Source: Lacticaseibacillus yichunensis (lineage in GTDB: Bacteria; Bacillota; Bacilli; Lactobacillales; Lactobacillaceae). Taken from it: 64,000 bases of DNA. The notes below the pieces were generated by a model. It searched no databases. It had not been told where the DNA came from and saw only the letters and a list, made by a program, of their open reading frames with translations. Shown here one piece after another: positions 52,647-61,036 of the stretch; position 1 is the stretch's first letter; every line of letters starts with the position of its first letter. The position numbers and the translations under genes were made by a program. The DNA is taken from NCBI RefSeq assembly GCF_003946405.1, contig NZ_RHOG01000005.1, positions 35,627-99,626 on the forward strand, in the 5' to 3' direction.

Positions 52647-54080
52647 TTAGTCGCCGATACGACGAATCATGACATTGTTGGTGCTGCCTGCTTCGTAAAG
52701 CGGCAAGCCAGCGACAACAACGACAACATCGCCTTCTGCGGCAGAACCGTTCTCGATGAGCTTCTTTTCAGCTTCTTGGGTCAGCGCTTCAAGCGTTGCG
52801 CCCTTCTTTTCGATCACGATCGGGGTCACGTTCCAGGACAGGAACAGAGATTCCGCTGTGCGTTCGTCATAGGTCACCGCGATGATCGGGGCCAGCGGCT
52901 TGAAGCGGCTGATCTGACGTGCGGTGTAACCACTTGAGGTCAGGGTGATGATTGCCTTGGCGTTCACGCGCTCTGCAGCGGTAACAGCGGCGATCGCGGT
53001 GGTTGTGGTGATCGAGCCAGAGGTCTTCAGTTCTTCAAGAACTGGGGAGTGACTCGGGCGCATGCGATCGGCACGTTCGTCGATAACAGCCATCGTGTGA
53101 ACGGACTGAATCGGGTAGTCCCCATTGGCGGATTCGCCGGACAGCATGGTCGCATCGGTGCCCTGCAAAACAGCAAAGGCCACGTCAGTTACTTCAGCAC
53201 GGGTCGGGCGCGGGTTCTCCTGCATGGAATCAAGCATCTGGGTTGCGGTGATGACCGGCTTGCCCATCAGGTTTGCCAAATGAATGAGGTCCTGCTCAAC
53301 GGCAACAACTTCTTCATAAGGAATCTCAACACCCATGTCGCCACGAGCAACCATCACGCCATCAGCGGCTTCGATGATGTCCTTGGCGTTGTCGATACCT
53401 TCTTGGCTTTCGATCTTTGGGATGATCATGACATCTTCAGCGTCTTCCTCTTTGAGCAGACGACGAAGATCCTGGACATCGGAGACTTTACGCACGAAGG
53501 AAGCGGAGATGTAGTTGATCCCCTGCTTGATCCCAAAACGGATATCGTCCTTGTCTTTTTCGGTGATACCCTTCAACTGCAGGGTCACGCCTGGCGCATT
53601 GACACCCTTCTTAGAGCCGAGTTCGGCTGGGTTTTGCACCTCAACGGTCAATTCGCGCTTCTTTTCGTCCTTGCTGATGATCTTGGTATCCAAGATCCCA
53701 TCATCGAACAGCACATGGCCGCCAACCGTCACGTCGTCGTACAGGTTCGCGTAGCTGACATCGACAACGTCCTTGGTGTTATCAAGGCCGGTGTTCATGG
53801 TCAGGGTGATCTTGTCGCCGGTCTCGTATTCGAAAACAGCGTCGTCGGTGTTTTCACCAGAGCGGATCTCGGCGCCCTTGGTATCAAGCATCAGACCGAC
53901 TTTTTTGCCGGTATCCTTCATTGCTTGCTTGGCCAAGTTGATCCGGCCGAGATGTTCAGGATGATCGCCGTGTGAGAAGTTGAACCGGAAAATGTTGGCA
54001 CCAGCATTGATCAGTGCCGTGATCGTTTCCAGATTGTTCGAAGCTGGACCCAGCGTCGAAACGATCTTCGTTTTGCGCAT
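52647..54080 (-). CDS. pyk: Pyruvate kinase (short form)
   Basis: 477 residues from ATG 54080 (GGAGGG upstream). N-terminal MRKTKIVSTLGPASNN, active-site block MIIPKIESQEGIDNAKDI, MVARGDMGVEIP and TATQMLDSM. It ends after the C-domain and lacks the extra PEP-utiliser-like domain present in the ~590-residue pyruvate kinases of many lactobacilli, and it is not linked to pfkA. It may be a second isozyme or a naturally short enzyme. Confidence 0.93.
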   Translation of the reverse strand: MRKTKIVSTLGPASNNLETITALINAGANIFRFNFSHGDHPEHLGRINLAKQAMKDTGKKVGLMLDTKGAEIRSGENTDDAVFEYETGDKITLTMNTGLDNTKDVVDVSYANLYDDVTVGGHVLFDDGILDTKIISKDEKKRELTVEVQNPAELGSKKGVNAPGVTLQLKGITEKDKDDIRFGIKQGINYISASFVRKVSDVQDLRRLLKEEDAEDVMIIPKIESQEGIDNAKDIIEAADGVMVARGDMGVEIPYEEVVAVEQDLIHLANLMGKPVITATQMLDSMQENPRPTRAEVTDVAFAVLQGTDATMLSGESANGDYPIQSVHTMAVIDERADRMRPSHSPVLEELKTSGSITTTTAIAAVTAAERVNAKAIITLTSSGYTARQISRFKPLAPIIAVTYDERTAESLFLSWNVTPIVIEKKGATLEALTQEAEKKLIENGSAAEGDVVVVVAGLPLYEAGSTNNVMIRRIGD

Positions 54081-54150
54081 AATTATTGCCCTCCATATGT
54101 TGTCCGCAGACGCCGTCGCCTGCTTGTCCGTGATTGCCATCACAATTAGC

Positions 54151-54179
54151 ATTGTAGAGAAATCATGGCGAAAATACAA
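54151..54179 (-). promoter_or_regulatory. Putative promoter of pyk
   Basis: TTGTAT (54174-54179), spacer 17, TACAAT (54151-54156) on the minus strand. Confidence 0.6.
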
Positions 54180-54402
54180 TATCGACGCACCACAATGCGG
54201 CCGGGCGGGACAAAACAGGTCCCCCGAGCGACACTGCCAGTGAATTTCCGTTCACCCGATAGTCTATCGAGTCGATTGTGAGCAGCGGACCCGCTGAATT
54301 TTCCAGATCAGGCCTTTCCCTTGGGTGCCATTTTCTACCATTGAAATGGGATTTCTTTAGGACATCGGCAGAGACGCGCACAAGATCGCGATTCGAATAA
54401 TC

Positions 54403-54526
54403 TTGACACAAATATTAGCGATAATTTACAATGTAAATAACAAAACACTAAAGACATCGGTTGGGCGTACGCTTCAAGACTTGTCTTCCTGGGGAGGAAG
54501 ACTCGGTTGAACGTACGCTTTTTTTG
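54403..54526 (+). promoter_or_regulatory. Promoter and attenuator-like leader of the P-type ATPase
   Basis: TTGACA (54403-54408) with TTACAA/TACAAT 17-18 bases on, then a ~90-nt leader ending in an intrinsic terminator: GCGTACG-TTCAA pairs with TTGAA-CGTACGC around an inner GTCTTCC/GGAAGAC hairpin, followed by seven T residues at 54519-54525, just before the ATPase ribosome site. The conserved yybP-ykoY (Mn2+) core was not found. The remaining upstream DNA to 54180 has no gene. Confidence 0.72.
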
Positions 54527-54548
54527 GTTCCCGATAAGGAGGCTTCCA

Positions 54549-57380
54549 ATGAAAGACAGTTTTCGCGCCCACAAACAGGATGTGCTCGACGCGCTGCAAA
54601 GCGATCGCACCCATGGGCTAACCCCGGATGAGGCCCAGCGCCGCCTCACCCAATATGGCCCCAATGCGTTGGCCGAGGCCCCGCGCCTGCCGCGCTGGCG
54701 CCAATTTTTGAACACCTTGAAAGAGCCGCTAGTCATCATTTTATTTGTGGCAGTCTTGCTGGCCTGGGCCAGTGCTGCCTATGACGTGTTCGTGATCGGC
54801 GACGTCAGCCACGCCAGCGCCGCGATCTATGAAAGCATTGCGATCTTGCTGCTGATCGGCGTCAACTCCGGTCTGTCGTTTTGGCAGGCGGAAAAATCCG
54901 AGAAGTCCTTGACCGCCCTGAAGACCATGGCCGATCATCACGCGAATGTCCTACGCGCCGGCGAATGGCAGACCGTCCCGGCGGAGTCCCTTGTCCCTGG
55001 TGACATTGTCTCCGTCAAGACGGGTGATTTCATCGAGGCGGATGTCCGCTGGCTTCATGTCGCGGAACTGCAGGTGAACGAGGCGCATCTCACCGGCGAA
55101 GCGGAACCCGTGCGCAAACAGACCCACGCGCTGGACGAAGACGCGCAACTCGGCGATCGCACGAATATGGGCTATTCCGGCGCGATGGTCACCCACGGCA
55201 ATGGCCTCGGCCTCGTGGTGGCCACCGGCATGGACACCGAACTCGGCAAGATTGCTACTCTGCTCACCCAGGTCAAAACTAAGAAGACCCCGATCGAACT
55301 GACCATCAACGCGTTGACCAAGAAGTTGATGCTTGTCGCCATGGCGATCGTTGCCTTCACGCTTGGCCTGGAACTGTTCAAGGCCTACCAGGCGACCGGC
55401 GCGCTGTCCTTTGCGGCGATCGCCGAGAGCCTATCAACCGCGATCGCACTTGCCGTTGCCGCGATTCCGGACGCGCTGCCAGCGGTCTTGTCGATCGTGC
55501 TCACGATCGGGGCGACGATGCTGGCGAAAAATAATGGCTTGATCAAGTCATTGAACAGCGTGGAAACGTTGGGTGCCACGAGTTACATCGCCTCGGATAA
55601 GACCGGCACGTTGACGAAAAATCAGATGACGGTCACCCGCTTTTTTGCCAATGGCGCCCGCTATCAAGTGGAAGGCGATGGCTATGAACCCGTCGGCGAG
55701 ATCATTGCCGACGACGATGCCGACACCCCCGGTTTTTCCCGTTTCATGCTCGCCAGCGTTCTCAACAACGAGGCCGCGATCGAGCAGGATGAAAATGGCC
55801 GCAGTCAACCCTTTGGCAATCCGACCGATGTGGCGTTAGTCGTCATGGGCCACAAGACAGGCGTCGACCGCGATACCGTTTTGGATAAAAATAATGCCCT
55901 GGATATCGACCTCGTCCGCGTCCTGCCGTTTGACAGCGAACGCAAAATGATGAGCGTCGTGATCAAGGACAAGGATCACTATCAGGTCCTGACCAAAGGC
56001 GCGCCGGATGTCCTGCTGGAAAAGACGGATCTGATTCAAGACCATGATCAACTCCTGCCGGTCGCAGAGGGCCGTGCCAAAGTCGATGAGGTCGTGTTGA
56101 ATTTTGCCGAAGACGCCCTGCGCACGATCGCCGTGTCGCTACGAGACATCGACGAACAACTGGCCAAACATGGATCCGCCGCCGACCTGGAACAGCACCT
56201 CACGCTACTTGGCATCGCGGGCATCATCGATCCACCGCGTCCAGAGGTCAAGACCAGTGTCGCCGAACTGCACCAGGCCGGCGTTCAAGTCGTGATGATC
56301 ACTGGCGACCACGCGGCAACAGCCCGTGCGATCGCCTTGCGCTTGGGTATCGTATCGGACCCGAACGCTCAGGTCGTCGAAGGCAAAACGCTCGAGGGCA
56401 TGGACGATCAGGCCCTGTTCAACATCGTGCCACAAGTCCGAGTCTATGCGCGCGTGTCGCCGGAGCATAAGCAGCGCATCGTCCATGCACTGCAAAAACA
56501 CGGTGAGGTCGTCGCAATGACCGGCGATGGTATCAACGACGCGCCTGCGCTGCGGGCCGCCGACATCGGTATCGCCATGGGCATCAATGGCACCGAAGTC
56601 ACTAAGGATGCCGCCGATCTGATTTTGCTGGATGACAAGTTCACGACGATCGAAAACTCCGTCAAAGCCGGCCGGACCATTTTTGGCAACATCAAGAACT
56701 TCATGCGCCACGAATTGACCACCAACGTTGCTGAAGTGCTGGCCCTACTGTTCGGCGTGATTCTGATGACGCATCAGATCGGGAACGTGCCCGCCACCGC
56801 GCCGACCCTGACGGCGCTTATGGTATTGTGGGTCAACATGGTGTCAGATGCCCTGCCGAGTTTTGCCTTGGGTTATGACGTTCCAGAAGCCGACCTGATG
56901 AAGCTGCCGCCGCGAAATGTAAAGGCACCGATTCTGTCGGGCATGCTGGGCCGCATTTTCCTCCGCGGCATCGTGATGGGTGGCCTCGTCTATGTCGCCT
57001 TCATCTGGGCCGCCAGCAACGGCATGAGCGTCGCAGAAGCGCAAACGCTTGGCTTCTTGACCCTTGTGTTCGGCCAGCTATGGCATGTGTTTGATGCGCG
57101 CTCGACGCGGACCCTGTTCCGTCGCAACCCATTTTCGAACCCGCGCCTGCTGATGGCCGTGGCATTTGCCGCAGTCGCCTCATTGCTAGTCACCGTAATG
57201 CCATTTTTCAACACCGTGATCGGCACGGCGCCGCTGACCACCCCGCTGTATCTTGCGGTGGTCTTCCTGCCCGCCATTCCGACCTTCGTCTTGTCCGGGC
57301 TCAAGGAACTGTACTGGCGCCTCCGCCCAAGCAAGGCGCCGCAAAGCGTTCCGCAGATCAAGCCGGCAAAAGAGGTCTGA
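54549..57380 (+). CDS. P-type cation-transporting ATPase (Ca2+ type, PMR1/PacL-like)
   Basis: 943 residues from ATG 54549 (AAGGAGG). Cation_ATPase_N at about 5-70, actuator motif LTGEAEPV, phosphorylation motif SDKTGTLTKNQMT, hinge GDGINDAPALRAADIGIAMG and about ten membrane helices. The M4 ion-site loop reads IPDALPAV where classic Ca2+ pumps have PEGLP, so ion preference (Ca2+ or Mn2+) is open. An attenuator-like leader precedes the gene. Confidence 0.93.
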   Translation: MKDSFRAHKQDVLDALQSDRTHGLTPDEAQRRLTQYGPNALAEAPRLPRWRQFLNTLKEPLVIILFVAVLLAWASAAYDVFVIGDVSHASAAIYESIAILLLIGVNSGLSFWQAEKSEKSLTALKTMADHHANVLRAGEWQTVPAESLVPGDIVSVKTGDFIEADVRWLHVAELQVNEAHLTGEAEPVRKQTHALDEDAQLGDRTNMGYSGAMVTHGNGLGLVVATGMDTELGKIATLLTQVKTKKTPIELTINALTKKLMLVAMAIVAFTLGLELFKAYQATGALSFAAIAESLSTAIALAVAAIPDALPAVLSIVLTIGATMLAKNNGLIKSLNSVETLGATSYIASDKTGTLTKNQMTVTRFFANGARYQVEGDGYEPVGEIIADDDADTPGFSRFMLASVLNNEAAIEQDENGRSQPFGNPTDVALVVMGHKTGVDRDTVLDKNNALDIDLVRVLPFDSERKMMSVVIKDKDHYQVLTKGAPDVLLEKTDLIQDHDQLLPVAEGRAKVDEVVLNFAEDALRTIAVSLRDIDEQLAKHGSAADLEQHLTLLGIAGIIDPPRPEVKTSVAELHQAGVQVVMITGDHAATARAIALRLGIVSDPNAQVVEGKTLEGMDDQALFNIVPQVRVYARVSPEHKQRIVHALQKHGEVVAMTGDGINDAPALRAADIGIAMGINGTEVTKDAADLILLDDKFTTIENSVKAGRTIFGNIKNFMRHELTTNVAEVLALLFGVILMTHQIGNVPATAPTLTALMVLWVNMVSDALPSFALGYDVPEADLMKLPPRNVKAPILSGMLGRIFLRGIVMGGLVYVAFIWAASNGMSVAEAQTLGFLTLVFGQLWHVFDARSTRTLFRRNPFSNPRLLMAVAFAAVASLLVTVMPFFNTVIGTAPLTTPLYLAVVFLPAIPTFVLSGLKELYWRLRPSKAPQSVPQIKPAKEV

Positions 57381-57404
57381 GTCTTGCACCATCTGCCTGC
57401 CAAA

Positions 57405-57430
57405 AGTCCTTCCACGTGAAGGGCTTTTTT
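57405..57430 (+). terminator. Intrinsic terminator of the P-type ATPase gene
   Basis: AGTCCTTC / GAAGGGCT hairpin with six T residues. Confidence 0.75.
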
Positions 57431-57470
57431 GCTGGCCAAGTTGGCGGTATCCTGTCACTGGAGGTGCAAT

Positions 57471-58052
57471 ATGGACACACTCGCACAGATCACCGACGCC
57501 ATCATGGCCGACCCCGCCAATGCGGATTTCACCGCTCGCGGCGACCGCCCGCTATTTTCAATCTCGCCTGACGCGGAGCTCCTACTGATCAGCCAGGCGC
57601 CTAGCCGCTTGGCCCAATCCAGCATGACCTTTTGGAACGACCCCAGCGGCGACCGCTTGCGGACGTGGTTGGGCATGTCCCGCGAGACTTTTTACAACTC
57701 AGGGAAATTGGCCGTCCTACCACTGGATTTTTATTTCCCGGGAAAAGACAAATCCGGCGACCTGCCACCGCGCAAGGGCTTTGCGGAAAAATGGCATGCG
57801 CCGTTACTCGAATTGATGCCAAAAGTCCGACTGTCCCTGCTCATCGGCGCCTATGCGCAAAATTATTATCTTGGGGCGCGGCGGCAGCGGACCCTCACAG
57901 AAACAGTCCGGCATTATCAGGATTACCTACCGCAGTATTTTCCCCTGGTGCATCCTTCGCCCTTGAATTATCGCTGGATGCGGACTAATCCGTGGTTTGC
58001 AAGCGACGTGGTACCGGCCCTGCAGACCCAAGTCGCGGCGATTCTAGACTGA
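57471..58052 (+). CDS. Uracil-DNA glycosylase superfamily protein
   Basis: 193 residues from ATG 57471 with GGAGG. UDG-like fold: LLLISQAPSRLAQSS takes the place of the first catalytic motif and VHPSPLNYRW matches the HPSPxN motif of the second. A Cys-based Fe-S cluster is not evident. Members of this branch are annotated as uracil-DNA glycosylase family proteins; activity on uracil is not established for them. Confidence 0.82.
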   Translation: MDTLAQITDAIMADPANADFTARGDRPLFSISPDAELLLISQAPSRLAQSSMTFWNDPSGDRLRTWLGMSRETFYNSGKLAVLPLDFYFPGKDKSGDLPPRKGFAEKWHAPLLELMPKVRLSLLIGAYAQNYYLGARRQRTLTETVRHYQDYLPQYFPLVHPSPLNYRWMRTNPWFASDVVPALQTQVAAILD

Positions 58053-58054
58053 AA

Positions 58055-58102
58055 AACGGAGAGCCGGCACGTCGTATGGAACGTGCACGTCTCTCCGTTT
58101 CT
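58055..58102. terminator. Bidirectional terminator between convergent genes
   Basis: AAACGGAGAG / CTCTCCGTTT with an inner ACGTGC/GCACGT helix, with A- and T-rich flanks on either side. Confidence 0.75.
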
Positions 58103-58121
58103 TTGCATCACTTGCATCGCC

Positions 58122-58646
58122 TCAACGAGATTCCTGAGGCTGCTTGGTCGCTTTCTCATACTTCGCCAGCTGCCGGTTGGCCCACTGGTAGCGGGCAATC
58201 GTCGCCTCGAAGGTGTAATCCGCCAGCGGCCGTTTGCCTGTCCATGGGTAAAATCCTGGCACAAACAATTGCTCTTTGATCATGTCTTCGACTTGCTGAA
58301 CGATCATCACGTGCTGTGTTTCAAATGCCCGCTTCGCCGCCGCAAATGAGGTCTTTTGGTTGGCCGCCCAGACGGCCCGATTGAACCGCGGGACGCTCTG
58401 CCAGTTGAAGGGTTGCGGGAAAAAGCCTCGCTGTTCATCAGCAAAATTCGCTTTGGTCCAATCAAGGTAGCACTTTTGCCAAGCAGCCAGCCGCACCAAC
58501 ACGTCGCGCATGTTCATCCCGTGCCCCTCGGTGGACAATACCGTGCGCTTGCCCTCGTATGGCAATTCCCCCAGCAACGCCTCAAACCGATCATACTCTG
58601 TCCGTGCCGCGTAGAGCAGATCCTGTCTTGTTTGTGGTCTCATCAT
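58122..58646 (-). CDS. ClbS/DfsB-like four-helix protein (DinB superfamily)
   Basis: 174 residues from ATG 58646 (GGAGGGA upstream). Helical bundle with MRPQTRQDLLYAARTEYDRF, MNMRDVLVRLAAWQKCYLDW and a C-terminal RYQWANRQLAKYEKA. DfsB-family proteins are related to ClbS, the colibactin resistance protein, but most have no known substrate. Confidence 0.82.
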   Translation of the reverse strand: MMRPQTRQDLLYAARTEYDRFEALLGELPYEGKRTVLSTEGHGMNMRDVLVRLAAWQKCYLDWTKANFADEQRGFFPQPFNWQSVPRFNRAVWAANQKTSFAAAKRAFETQHVMIVQQVEDMIKEQLFVPGFYPWTGKRPLADYTFEATIARYQWANRQLAKYEKATKQPQESR

Positions 58647-58881
58647 GCTCACATCCCTCCGTATCCGAATTTTTGGGAAACCTAAAACCACCTTCCGCTG
58701 TCTATTTTCGTTCAAGACTTAACTCTTTTCAAGGGGGCGTCATCCCCAGATTGCCGCAAGCATGACGGAGAGAGGCGGTTCGGCCAGTTAATGTCATTTT
58801 TTGTGTGGGCGAAGCAAATATATTCCAGGTCTCGGAAAATCAGGCCCCAGACACACAGAAAAATGAAATTATTAAGTTTTT

Positions 58882-58895
58882 CGTAAGCGTTCACA
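58882..58895 (+). promoter_or_regulatory. cre-like site upstream of ncRNA copy 2
   Basis: CGTAAGCGTTCACA, one mismatch from TGNAANCGNTNNCA. The copy 1 site differs only at a position where the consensus is free. It lies 38 bases upstream of the -35 box, the same as copy 1. Confidence 0.65.
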
Positions 58896-58933
58896 ACGCC
58901 GCCATAACAGCGATTCCGCGCGAATTAAAATCG

Positions 58934-58962
58934 TTGACAAAAAGTAAGTGCCTGACTATACT
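58934..58962 (+). promoter_or_regulatory. Promoter of ncRNA copy 2
   Basis: TTGACA (58934-58939), spacer 17, TATACT (58957-58962). Confidence 0.88.
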
Positions 58963-58968
58963 AATCTT

Positions 58969-59358
58969 GTTAACTCGATTGCAGGTGTGGGCCTTGCTAA
59001 CCCACTGCTCTCCTGTCCAATTCCTTCGGTGGTCCTGCCGGCCGAGTCCGGTTGCCGAACGATCGTAGCTTTCCCTTGAGTCTCATGGGGCCTGTCTCAC
59101 CGGCGCTGGCGCGTGTTCGGCGATTCGGGTATAAGCGTTAACAACGGATGCCATTTTCATCTGGTGTTCAAAATGGGTCGGATGGATCACCGTGTGCCAT
59201 CACAGCGGGTAGCACACGGTACATAGGGCGCGGCACCGACTCCCGCGCAGACAGCGGCACGTTCGTAACTGAAAATTTCAAAAATGGGGCCTCTCGAGGC
59301 CTCTTTAGTGTGTCCTGAGGCGCCAACTGACGAAATTTGTCGGTTGGCGTTTTTTTGC
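58969..59358 (+). ncRNA. Long structured ncRNA of unknown family, copy 2
   Basis: Same length, promoter and terminator as copy 1 at 26720-27108. The first ~50 nt differ; in the first helix GTGGG/CCCAC replaces GTGAG/CTCAC of copy 1, a compensatory A-U to G-C change. The remaining ~330 nt appear identical. A 56-codon ATG frame (59149-59319) lies inside both copies but has no ribosome site. The terminator is GCGCCAACTGACGAA / TTTGTCGGTTGGCG plus T7. Flanking genes are unrelated in the two places. Confidence 0.85.
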
Positions 59359-59360
59359 GT

Positions 59361-59393
59361 AAAAAAAAACTGGGACAATTTTGCCCCAGCTCT
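59361..59393 (-). terminator. Intrinsic terminator of the GH1 gene
   Basis: AGCTGGGGCA / TTGTCCCAG hairpin followed by nine U residues on the minus strand. Confidence 0.85.
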
Positions 59394-59409
59394 GTGCTGC
59401 GTGCTTCAA

Positions 59410-60920
<1,511 letters not shown>

Positions 60921-60955
60921 AGTCGCACCTCGCCCAACTGCCCGGCCGCAGACAC

Positions 60956-60998
60956 AAAAAATCACGCCCCGCATGACGTTTGCGAGGCGTGATCTTTT
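60956..60998 (-). terminator. Intrinsic terminator of the MucBP adhesin gene
   Basis: ATCACGCCTCGCAAACG / GCGGGGCGTGAT hairpin followed by UUUUUU on the minus strand. Confidence 0.8.
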
Positions 60999-61036
60999 TG
61001 CTCATGGGGGGAGCAGTGGTGAGGCAAAAAATTGAA

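Noticed and set aside
54180..54548. yybP-ykoY manganese riboswitch before the P-type ATPase
   Set aside because: The conserved GGGGAGUA and CCGGGC-like loop motifs are not present; only a terminator-type leader is seen.
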